Assembly: GCF_003258365.1 (NCBI RefSeq)
Contig: NZ_QHKM01000009.1
Coordinates: 62,001 to 126,000 of the forward strand
DNA from: Hymenobacter edaphi
Lineage (GTDB): Bacteria > Bacteroidota > Bacteroidia > Cytophagales > Hymenobacteraceae
Length of the DNA stretch: 64,000 bases
Direction: 5' to 3'
Shown here: piece after piece, positions 17,689 to 24,575 of the stretch
Layout: each line of letters starts with the position of its first letter
Position numbering within the stretch: the stretch's first letter is position 1
Position numbers and translations under genes: made by a program
Notes under the pieces: model-generated
Database searches by the model: none
What the model was told of the DNA's origin: nothing
The model's input: the letters and a program-made list of their open reading frames with translations, nothing else

Positions 17689-19122
17689 TCAGGGCTTGGC
17701 GGCCGGGGCGGGTACTGGGGCCACGGTGCGGGGCGCTCCGGCCTTGCGCCCCAGGTACCACACCACCCCTACCCTGCCGGCCCAGTAGAAGTCGTTGTAC
17801 TTGCCCTGCACCATACCATCGAGTCGGTCGGAGAGGTAATAGTGGTTGTCGACGCTGAGCTGCAGGCCAACCCGGTCGGTGGGCAGCCATTCGACGCCGA
17901 CGCCGGCCAGCACGTGCGGAAACATTTCGGTGGTGCGGCCCATCATGATGCGGCTGCGGGTGGTAATGCCCGCTCCGGCAAACAGGAAAGGCGTCAGGCG
18001 CTCCTGCGGAAACAGGCGCAGGTGGGCGGCGGCTTCGGCGTAGTTGAACGTTTCGCGGTAAAACTCGCCGGCGGCCAGGGTGCTCCGGCCCAGGTTCACG
18101 GCCCCGGTCAGGCGCCGATTGCCGCCGTAGCGCAACGTCAGCTCGGCCCCCGGGCGGATCTGCGGGCCGCGATAGTCGCCGCCGTAGCGCAGGGCGGCCG
18201 CGGTCAGGCCCAGGCCGAAATTGCTGCGGCGCTCGTGCAGGGAGCGGCCCAGCACGTCGATGGTGGCGTTTTCACTTTTTTCGGCCAGGTAGTCGGCCAC
18301 GGCCCGGCCTTTGCGGTCGGCGGGGTTGCGCGGTACCCACAGGCCCTCCAGCATGCCCTCGATGACCAGGGCCTGCACCGATTTCTCGATGGCCTCCTTC
18401 ACGGCCATTTCCGTGGGCTCGTTGTAGGTGAAGCCGGTTTCGGTTTCCAGCAGGCGCTTGAAGTCCACAAACCGGAACAGGCTGGCATCGACCTGCTGCG
18501 AGAGGATGGTCTTGGAGGTGTAGACCGTCTTCAGAATCTGCCCGTTGCTGGTGCTGATGGCCCGCAGGTACACCGTCACGCGGTCTTGCCGGTACTGGCC
18601 CGAGGCCCCGGCCCCGAAGTAGCGCAGCCCGGCCCCGCCGGTCAGAATGTTCGCGTCGTAGGAAATGATACCGCCTTCCAGAATCACGCCCGCGAAGAGC
18701 AGGGGAGGCAGCGCGGGCTCCTTCTGGCCGGTGGCCTCGGAGTACTCGGCCCGGCTGCTGCGGATGATTTTCCGCTCGTTGAGCAAGTTGCCCAGGTTTT
18801 CGCGCTCAATGGGCTCAAACCAGCGCGAATCCTCCAAAGCCCGCAGCAGAATGCTGGTAGCACCTTGGGTAATGGCTGTGGAAAAGCTCGACCCGTTGGC
18901 CGTGGGCTTGTACTGGCCGGTCTGGTCCCGAAACTTGTAGACGGCCACCACCACCCGCTCGTCGGGGGTGGGCAGGCTGCGCAGGGTGGCGCTGGCCCGC
19001 ACTTCGGCCCCCAGGCGGGCCCGCTCGGTGGCGAAGGGCTGGTGGAAATACGGCGCGCAGCCGGCGGCCCCGGCCAGCAGCAATGCGGCGGCCGTCCGGG
19101 CAAAACGGGTGTGAATACGCAT
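17689..19122 (-). CDS. csgG: CsgG curli secretion channel fused to a C-terminal beta-barrel-like domain
   Basis: 477 residues. A lipoprotein signal (LLLAGAAGC) precedes a full CsgG domain (about 45-265): VVVAVYKFRDQTGQYKP, ILLRALEDSRWFEPIEREN, LGNLLNERKIIRSSR, DRVTVYLRAISTSNGQIL and AVKEAIEKSVQALVIEGM. CsgG forms the nonameric outer-membrane pore for curlin export. E. coli CsgG is 277 residues; here about 210 residues are added. The extension has alternating amphipathic strands typical of an outer-membrane beta barrel (AALRYGGDY, RPGAELTLRYGGNRR, LTPFLFAGAGI, HVLAGVGVEWLPTDRVGLQL, RVGVVWYLG). The gene is 63 nt downstream of csgF. Whether the barrel part folds separately or shields the pore cannot be told from sequence. 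Confidence 0.93.
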   Translation of the reverse strand: MRIHTRFARTAAALLLAGAAGCAPYFHQPFATERARLGAEVRASATLRSLPTPDERVVVAVYKFRDQTGQYKPTANGSSFSTAITQGATSILLRALEDSRWFEPIERENLGNLLNERKIIRSSRAEYSEATGQKEPALPPLLFAGVILEGGIISYDANILTGGAGLRYFGAGASGQYRQDRVTVYLRAISTSNGQILKTVYTSKTILSQQVDASLFRFVDFKRLLETETGFTYNEPTEMAVKEAIEKSVQALVIEGMLEGLWVPRNPADRKGRAVADYLAEKSENATIDVLGRSLHERRSNFGLGLTAAALRYGGDYRGPQIRPGAELTLRYGGNRRLTGAVNLGRSTLAAGEFYRETFNYAEAAAHLRLFPQERLTPFLFAGAGITTRSRIMMGRTTEMFPHVLAGVGVEWLPTDRVGLQLSVDNHYYLSDRLDGMVQGKYNDFYWAGRVGVVWYLGRKAGAPRTVAPVPAPAAKP

Positions 19123-19185
19123 GGTGGAGAGCAGGGCAACGACCGGCGCGGGGCGGCGTGGCGGCCGCCCCGCGCCGGGGTAGCG

Positions 19186-19623
19186 TTACATAAAGGGGAT
19201 GGTAATCGTCGTCTGATTGCCCGTGCCCGAGTCGGTTATCTGCACCGAGAGGCCGGTGCCGGTGGGCGTCACGTTCAGCTGGTAGGTGCCGATGGTGTAG
19301 GTGCCCTCCTTCACCGCGCCCTCGCCGAACTGCGAGGTGATAAGCTGGCGCGAGAGCTGCGCGAGAATCTGCTGGTTCAGGCTCTGCTCAAACTCCTTGA
19401 GCGGGTCGCGCTGGTACAAGGACGACGAGGCGGTCTTGTCCTCAATGGTATTCTGGGCCTGGGCCGAGCTCAGCAGCCAGGAATAGTTGAAGGTGTTGCC
19501 GCCCCCGAAGGCCGGGTTTTTCGGCTCGTACACCAAATCCTGCGCCGCGGCGGGCTGCCGCGAGCCCAGCACCAGCAGGCCCAGTAACAGGGCCAGCCGC
19601 ATGATCAGCGTAAAATGGCTCAT
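19186..19623 (-). CDS. csgF: CsgF curli assembly factor
   Basis: 145 residues. A signal peptide (ending QPAAAQ) is followed by the conserved CsgF N-terminus DLVYEPKNPAFGGGNTFNYS and WLLSSAQAQN, which inserts into the CsgG pore in characterised systems. The C-terminal part (about 75-145) is the beta-rich region that exits to the surface and helps nucleate the fibre. The length matches the family (E. coli 138). It lies between csgE (34 nt upstream) and csgG (63 nt downstream) on the same strand. Confidence 0.95.
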   Translation of the reverse strand: MSHFTLIMRLALLLGLLVLGSRQPAAAQDLVYEPKNPAFGGGNTFNYSWLLSSAQAQNTIEDKTASSSLYQRDPLKEFEQSLNQQILAQLSRQLITSQFGEGAVKEGTYTIGTYQLNVTPTGTGLSVQITDSGTGNQTTITIPFM

Positions 19624-19657
19624 GAGAGTAAGGTGTTTGGAAGGTGGAACAATAGCC

Positions 19658-20260
19658 TCAGAACAGGCCCGACCCGGCTTGGTCGGCCCGTTCGAGTTGC
19701 TTGGTCACGGTCTGGGAGCGAAATAGGAAGTCGTAGGCTACGGCCACGGCCTCCTGGGCCGCGGCTTCCACCACCTCGAACTTGGGCTGCAGGGGCATTT
19801 CCAGCAGTTCCGTGTCGTTCACGTCCACGGCCACCAGGGTGCTGTTGCCGCGCCCGATCCGCTCCCGCAGGGTCACGGTGAAGTCGGTGGCGCCGGGCGG
19901 GGCTTCCCAGGTGGTGTAAAACACGTCGTAGAAGTCGTGACCGACCTTGGTAATCGTCTGGTCCACCACCAGGCCTTCGATTTCGGTGGGCCGGAACCGG
20001 CGGGTCTGCGCCGAATCGGCGCGCAGCAGGCGGCGCAGGGCTTCTTCCAGCTGCCGGGTCGACACGGCCTGCTCGCGGGGCGGGGCCGTTTCGTAGGGCC
20101 GGGCGGCGGGCGGCGGGGCCGCCGTGCCCGTCTTGGGCGCGGTCTGGGCCGGGGCCAGGCGGGGCAGCAGGCCCAGCACGAGACACCCAAGCGCAATCAT
20201 CCAGGGCCGCCACCACAGCACAGGCGGTGGTGGCGGAGCAGTTCTAACTGTCCGTCGCAT
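19658..20260 (-). CDS. csgE: CsgE curli specificity factor, with long N-terminal extension
   Basis: 200 residues. The conserved CsgE core (about 90-200) contains EIEGLVVDQTITKVGHDFYD, TVTLRERIGRGNSTLVAVDV, LLEMPLQPKFEVVEAAA and AYDFLFRSQTVTKQLER. In known systems CsgE forms the periplasmic cap on CsgG and gives substrate specificity. The N-terminus has an uncleaved-looking start MRRTVRTAPPPPPVLWW before a hydrophobic segment ending LAPAQ, then a Pro/Ala-rich linker, making it about 70 residues longer than E. coli CsgE. It is the first gene of csgEFG and has its own promoter about 110 nt upstream. Confidence 0.93.
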   Translation of the reverse strand: MRRTVRTAPPPPPVLWWRPWMIALGCLVLGLLPRLAPAQTAPKTGTAAPPPAARPYETAPPREQAVSTRQLEEALRRLLRADSAQTRRFRPTEIEGLVVDQTITKVGHDFYDVFYTTWEAPPGATDFTVTLRERIGRGNSTLVAVDVNDTELLEMPLQPKFEVVEAAAQEAVAVAYDFLFRSQTVTKQLERADQAGSGLF

Positions 20261-20370
20261 ATGTGGTGGAGAAACGCGCGTGAAGGCCGTGGCGCGGACC
20301 CAGCAGGCGCAATGGAATAAACTAACCTGAAGGCTGCAGCTGATCAGAATTCCAACAGCCTTACATCAAC

Positions 20371-20400
20371 CAAATGTAATTAAATAAAAGTATCGTACAA
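20371..20400 (-). promoter_or_regulatory. Promoter of csgEFG
   Basis: A TTG (20400-20398) and TACATTTG (20378-20371) are separated by exactly 19 nt on the minus strand, matching the Bacteroidota consensus and the same geometry as the csgA promoter. A small palindrome GCAATA-AA-TATTGC at 20409-20422 sits just upstream of the -33 box and could bind a regulator. Confidence 0.7.
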
Positions 20401-20422
20401 CAATACCAGCAATAAATATTGC

Positions 20423-20683
20423 TTAACAATAAATACTTTGCACTTATTTAACAATGCAAGAATATCCCAATGTACCTCTCTTAGCTCAACTCGAAAAGCT
20501 CGACCGTATCTTCTGACCTACAAGCCTGAAACCCCGCCCCCAACTGCCCGGGGCGGCCGATTGAGCCTGGTACAGCGCCGTAGCCGCCTGCTTCGGCGGG
20601 AAATGCCGGGCAAGCGCAATGCCCGCGGGCCTGGCAGACCGCTCCGGCATTGAAAGAAGCCCGGAACCGCGGCCGCCCGGCGG
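20423..20683. other. Intergenic region between murI and csgE, far part
   Basis: The half next to csgE is AT-rich. A 20-codon plus-strand frame (20454-20516, MQEYPNVPLLAQLEKLDRIF) follows a weak box ATACTTTG and points away from csgE. The half next to murI is GC-rich with small inverted repeats but no clear terminator. No gene can be supported. Confidence 0.4.
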
Positions 20684-21532
20684 CTACTCCCACAGGGGGT
20701 AATGTTCGAGGTTGACTTCCTGGCCGAAGAACAGCCGGGTGCTTTCAGCAAACGAGGGCGTGAAGTCGGACACGTAGAAATGGTGCTGGGGCGGGCGCAC
20801 CGCCGCCGGCGCGGCCAGGCCGTGCGCCTGCAGCAGCTCCCGCAGGGCTTCGGCCACAATAGCCGAGGGGTCGAGCACGTCGATCTGGCCCCGGTAGTAC
20901 TCCTCGATCTGCTCGCGGATCAGCGGGTAGTGCGTGCAGGCCAGCACCAGGGCCTCGATGTCAGTCAGCGCCGGGTCGGACAGGTAGGTGTTGATGACGC
21001 TCTGGCTGACGGCGCCGCGCACGAAGCCTTCCTCCACCATGGGCGCCAGTAGCGGCGTGGCCAGGGCGTGCAGGCGAATGTCGCGGTCGAGGGCGTCGAG
21101 CTTCTTGCGGTACACGTTGGAGCCCACGGTCTGCTTGGTCCCGATCAGCCCGACTTCGCGCCCGGCGTAGTGCTGCCCGATGTGGCGCACGATGGGGTCG
21201 ATGACGTTGAGCACCTGCGCCTTGGAGCCCACGTACTCGCGCACCAGCTCGTAGGCCGCGGCCGAGGCCGAGTTGCAGGCAATCAGGATGACCTTGCAGT
21301 GCTGGCGCAGCAGCACGTCGCAGATTTTCACCGAGTACGCCTGGATGGCGGCCGTGCTCTTGTCGCCGTAGGGCAGGTGGGCCGTGTCGCCGAAGTACAC
21401 GAGCCGCTCCTGCGGCAGCAGCTGGTTGACGGCGCGGGCCACGGTGAGCCCGCCGATGCCGCTGTCGAACACGCCGATGGGACGGGCGTCGTGCAGGGCG
21501 GGAGCGGCGGAAGCGGGAGCAGGAGCAGACAT
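20684..21532 (-). CDS. murI: Glutamate racemase
   Basis: 282 residues. It converts L- to D-glutamate for peptidoglycan. Visible motifs are IGVFDSGIGGLTVARAV with the catalytic Asp-Ser region, YFGDTAHLPYGDKS, the first catalytic Cys in LIACNSASAAAYE and the second in LVLACTHYPLI; the length fits the family. The ATG at 21532 was chosen because a longer frame would run into the terminator and the tRNA gene upstream. A -7-like box TACCTTCG lies five nt before this ATG, which suggests a leaderless message. Confidence 0.96.
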   Translation of the reverse strand: MSAPAPASAAPALHDARPIGVFDSGIGGLTVARAVNQLLPQERLVYFGDTAHLPYGDKSTAAIQAYSVKICDVLLRQHCKVILIACNSASAAAYELVREYVGSKAQVLNVIDPIVRHIGQHYAGREVGLIGTKQTVGSNVYRKKLDALDRDIRLHALATPLLAPMVEEGFVRGAVSQSVINTYLSDPALTDIEALVLACTHYPLIREQIEEYYRGQIDVLDPSAIVAEALRELLQAHGLAAPAAVRPPQHHFYVSDFTPSFAESTRLFFGQEVNLEHYPLWE

Positions 21533-21588
21533 GGCGCCGAAGGTACGGCGGCGGCGCATTTTGGGCGTGCGCCGCCGCGGCAGGAAGC

Positions 21589-21622
21589 AAAAAACCCGCT
21601 TGACTGGCTGCCGAGCGGGTTT
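21589..21622 (-). terminator. Terminator of the tRNA-Ala gene
   Basis: AACCCGCT pairs with AGCGGGTT around an 18-nt loop, and T residues follow on the minus strand. It lies directly past the tRNA 3' end and ahead of murI. Confidence 0.75.
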
Positions 21623-21624
21623 CG

Positions 21625-21698
21625 TGGAGAATAACGGAGTCGAACCGATGACCTGTTGCGTGCGATGCAACCGCTCTAGCCAGCTGAGCTAATTCCCC
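21625..21698 (-). tRNA. tRNA-Ala (anticodon CGC)
   Basis: A 74-nt cloverleaf on the minus strand: acceptor GGGGAAT/ATTCTCC with discriminator A, D arm GCTC...GAGC, anticodon stem GTTGC/GCAAC with loop ATCGCAC (anticodon CGC), T loop TTCGACT. The acceptor carries the G3:U70 pair that identifies alanine tRNAs. CCA is not encoded. The T stem ATCGG/CCGTT has one T-T mismatch. Anticodon CGC reads GCG, which is frequent in this GC-rich genome. Confidence 0.93.
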
Positions 21699-21805
21699 GG
21701 GTTAGCGGCTGCAACATACGGGCTTTGCGCGGCCGGTGCAAGTGAGTTATCCGTTTGCTATTGCGTCGAAATGTGTATGTTGCTCAGCAAACCACATTGC
21801 TTTGT

Positions 21806-22045
21806 ATGCTTCGAAGCGTCATTCTGGAGGAAATCGACCAGGCGCTGGCTCACTACGATTCTTCCAACGGCCGCCCCGTCGCCATTGAGCTGGGCGAGCG
21901 GAAATACACCCAGCTGATCCTGGACGTGGCCGCCCTGCACGCCGACGGCGGCGACCTGACCACCAACACCGGCCGCCCCCTGGCCTACCGCGGCCTGGAA
22001 ATCCTGCGCGACGACGTGCACCGCGACCGGGTACGCATCCTGTGA
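21806..22045 (+). CDS. Small protein of unknown function
   Basis: 79 residues from the ATG at 21806 (MLRSVILEEIDQALAHYDSS). It is soluble, mixed alpha/beta and acidic, with no signal peptide or known motif; VAIELGERKYTQLILDVAAL and YRGLEILRDDV look like genuine secondary structure, and third codon positions are strongly GC-biased as in neighbouring genes. An upstream in-frame codon at 21755 would add 17 residues of low-quality sequence. The TGA stop is formed by the first bases of the palindromic element that follows. I do not recognise the family. Confidence 0.65.
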   Translation: MLRSVILEEIDQALAHYDSSNGRPVAIELGERKYTQLILDVAALHADGGDLTTNTGRPLAYRGLEILRDDVHRDRVRIL

Positions 22046-22387
22046 CCACGGATTCGACGGATTTTTCGGATTGCCCGGATTTTGGGCACGATTGTGTACA
22101 GCAGCTCACCGGCAGTCATTGCGAGCGAAGCAACTGCAGAGGAAGGCGTCGCCAATCCTTCCTCATCGTAGCACCGCCGTTACGATACTTGCAGACTTAA
22201 AACCCGCCCCCTGAAACTACCGTTGCCGGTTTCGGGCGGTGCTTGTACCGTTGTACCGCGAGCGGAAGGGTTGGCTACGCCTTCCTGCGGTTGCTTCGGC
22301 TACGCCTCGCAACGATGACCGGTGAATCGTCGTCTGCCATCGTCCCCGAAATCCGGGCAATCCGAAAAATCCGTCGAATCCGTGGTC
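22044..22387. repeat. Nested palindromic intergenic element, copy 1
   Basis: 344 bp bounded by perfect 39-bp inverted ends (22044-22082 and 22349-22387) that begin GACCACGGATTCGACGGATT. Inside is a second inverted pair (22115-22162 and 22264-22319) beginning GTCATTGCGAG or its close variant, and in the centre a hairpin at about 22204-22240 (CCGCCC...GGGCGG). No open frame of note. The left end overlaps the TGA stop of the preceding gene; the right end touches the -7 box of the next gene. Confidence 0.9.
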
Positions 22388-22395
22388 TACCTTTG
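22388..22395 (+). promoter_or_regulatory. -7 box directly before the ABC-F start codon
   Basis: TACCTTTG matches TAnnTTTG and is followed by only five nt before the ATG, so the predicted start site coincides with the start codon. The box begins at the base after the palindromic element ends. No -33 TTTG is visible inside the element end. Confidence 0.5.
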
Positions 22396-22400
22396 CGGGT

Positions 22401-24311
22401 ATGAATCTGCTTTCTGGCGAAAATCTCTCTAAAAATTACGCGGACCGCTGGCTGTTCCGCGACCTGGGCTTTGGCCTGCAGCAGGGGCAGCGCGTGGCGC
22501 TGGTCGGCATCAACGGAGCCGGCAAAACCACCCTGCTGCGCATTCTGGCCGGCCTGGAGCAGCCCGATACCGGGCTGGTGTCGGTGCGCAAGGGTATTCG
22601 GGTGGCCTTTCTGGGCCAGCAGCCGCAGTTCGACGAGGACCTGACGGTGGAGCAAACCATCTTCGCCTCGCAAAACGACACGCTGGCCGCCATCCGCGAC
22701 TACGAGCACGTGGTGAACGACCCCAACCACCGCTCCGACGATTTGCAGCGGGTGATGGAGCAGATGGACGCGCTCAACGCCTGGGACTACGAGGCGCAGG
22801 TCAAGCAGATTCTGGGCCGTTTGGGCATCCTGGGGCCGCTGCTGGACCGGCCGGTGCGGCAGCTCTCGGGCGGGCAGCGCAAGCGCGTGGCCCTGGCCCG
22901 GGTGCTCATCGAGGAGCCGGAGGTGCTGATTCTGGACGAACCCACCAACCACCTGGACCTGGACACCATCGAGTGGCTGGAAAACCGGCTGGCCTCCCCC
23001 ACCCTCACGCTGCTGATGGTGACCCACGACCGGTACTTTCTGGACAAGGTGGCCAACGAAATCGTGGAGCTGGACCAGGGGCGCGTGCACCGCTACCAGG
23101 GCAACTACTCCTACTTCGTGGAGAAAAAGGCCGAGCGGGAGCAGATGGAAGTGGCCGAGGTGGAAAAAGCCCGCAACCTGCTGCGCAAGGAGCTGGAGTG
23201 GATGCGCCGCCAGCCCCAGGCCCGCGGCACCAAGCAGAAGGCCCGCATCGATGCTTTCTACGAGACGCAGGAAAAGGCCAAGACCAAGATTGGCGGCCCG
23301 CAGCTGGAGCTGTCGGTGAAGACCACCCGCCAGGGCGGCAAAATCATCGAGGTGGAACACCTGCACAAGCAGTTCGGCGACAAAGTAGTGCTCGACGACT
23401 TCAGCTACGTGTTCAAGAAAAAGGACCGCATCGGCCTGATCGGGCCGAACGGGGCGGGCAAGTCGACGCTGCTGAACATGCTCACCGGCAAGCTGCAGCC
23501 CGACTCCGGCACCGTGGACGCGGGGCAGACCACCGTATTCGGCTACTACACCCAGAACGAGCTGGAGTTTGACGAGACGCAACGGGTCATCGACATCGTG
23601 AAGGAGGTGGCCGAGGTGGTGGAAATGGCGAATGGCGACGTGGTGACGGCGTCACAGTTTCTGCAGCACTTCCAGTTTCCGCCGGCCCAGCAGTACACGC
23701 TGGTGAGCAAGCTGAGCGGGGGCGAAAAGCGCCGCCTGCAGCTGCTGCGGGTGCTGATCAAGAATCCAAACTTTTTGATTCTGGACGAGCCGACCAACGA
23801 CCTGGACATTATCACCCTGAACATTCTGGAGGACTTCCTGCTGAATTTCGCGGGCTGCCTGCTCATCGTGTCGCACGACCGGTACTTCATGGATGCGCTG
23901 GTGGAGCATGTGTTCGTGCTGGAGCCGGGCGGGCAGGTCCGGCAGTTCCCGGGTAACTACACCGACTACCGCGAGTGGCAGAAGGAGCACCAGAGCGAGG
24001 AATACGCCCGCGAACAGGCCCGCACGGCCAAGGCGGCGGCGGGCGTGGCCCCGTCGGCCGAGGTAAAGGCGGCGCCGGCCCCGGCCGGGCAGAAGCGCAA
24101 GGCCAGCTTCGCCGAGAAAAAGGAGTATGAGCAGCTCAGCAAGGATATCGAGCAGCTGGAAACCCGCAAACAGCAGCTTATCACGCAGCTGAACTCGGGC
24201 AACGGCACGCACACCGAGCTGGCCGACTGGGCCGCCGAGCTGAAGCGCACCGACGCCGACCTGGATGCGAAGGGGGAACGGTGGCTGGAGCTGGCCGATC
24301 TGGTCGACTAA
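22401..24311 (+). CDS. ABC-F family ATPase (Uup-like)
   Basis: 636 residues with two ABC domains and no membrane segments. Walker A motifs are GINGAGKTT (about 36) and GPNGAGKST (about 350); signatures LSGGQRKRVALARVL and LSGGEKRRLQLLRVL; Walker B with LILDEPTNHLDLDT and LILDEPTNDLD. The inter-domain linker is charged, and a C-terminal Lys/Glu-rich coiled coil (about 575-636, YEQLSKDIEQLETRKQQL) is typical of the Uup branch. Such proteins act on ribosomes or translation-related states rather than transport. The ATG at 22401 gives the conserved N-terminus MNLLSGENLSKNYADRWLF. Confidence 0.93.
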   Translation: MNLLSGENLSKNYADRWLFRDLGFGLQQGQRVALVGINGAGKTTLLRILAGLEQPDTGLVSVRKGIRVAFLGQQPQFDEDLTVEQTIFASQNDTLAAIRDYEHVVNDPNHRSDDLQRVMEQMDALNAWDYEAQVKQILGRLGILGPLLDRPVRQLSGGQRKRVALARVLIEEPEVLILDEPTNHLDLDTIEWLENRLASPTLTLLMVTHDRYFLDKVANEIVELDQGRVHRYQGNYSYFVEKKAEREQMEVAEVEKARNLLRKELEWMRRQPQARGTKQKARIDAFYETQEKAKTKIGGPQLELSVKTTRQGGKIIEVEHLHKQFGDKVVLDDFSYVFKKKDRIGLIGPNGAGKSTLLNMLTGKLQPDSGTVDAGQTTVFGYYTQNELEFDETQRVIDIVKEVAEVVEMANGDVVTASQFLQHFQFPPAQQYTLVSKLSGGEKRRLQLLRVLIKNPNFLILDEPTNDLDIITLNILEDFLLNFAGCLLIVSHDRYFMDALVEHVFVLEPGGQVRQFPGNYTDYREWQKEHQSEEYAREQARTAKAAAGVAPSAEVKAAPAPAGQKRKASFAEKKEYEQLSKDIEQLETRKQQLITQLNSGNGTHTELADWAAELKRTDADLDAKGERWLELADLVD

Positions 24312-24336
24312 GCCGCACGAATTCGCGCGGTTTCTA

Positions 24337-24376
24337 CACGAAGGCCCGGGGCTTAGGCTCCGGGCCTTCGTGCGTT
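24337..24376 (+). terminator. Intrinsic terminator after the ABC-F gene
   Basis: CACGAAGGCCCGG pairs perfectly with CCGGGCCTTCGTG around a 10-nt loop, followed by CGTTTT. It lies 26 nt past the stop. Confidence 0.85.
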
Positions 24377-24575
24377 TTGGGGCCACGGCAGGCCAAGTCT
24401 TTGACATCTAAAAGCCGCTTCAGGAGGCCGAATGATGCGTTTTTGAATTCAGGCCAGCTAATGACCAGGCTGCGCCACAAATTTTTTCACCCGGTTCCGT
24501 GCTACTTTTTCTGCTTTTCTGCATCCATTTCTCAAGCTCCGCCCGCGCTACTCCACCACAGAAAACACCTTAGCT

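Noticed and set aside
22044-22387. Reading the palindromic elements as insertion sequences
   Set aside because: They are 225-344 bp, have no transposase frame and no target duplication that I can see; MITE-like or regulatory palindromes fit better.
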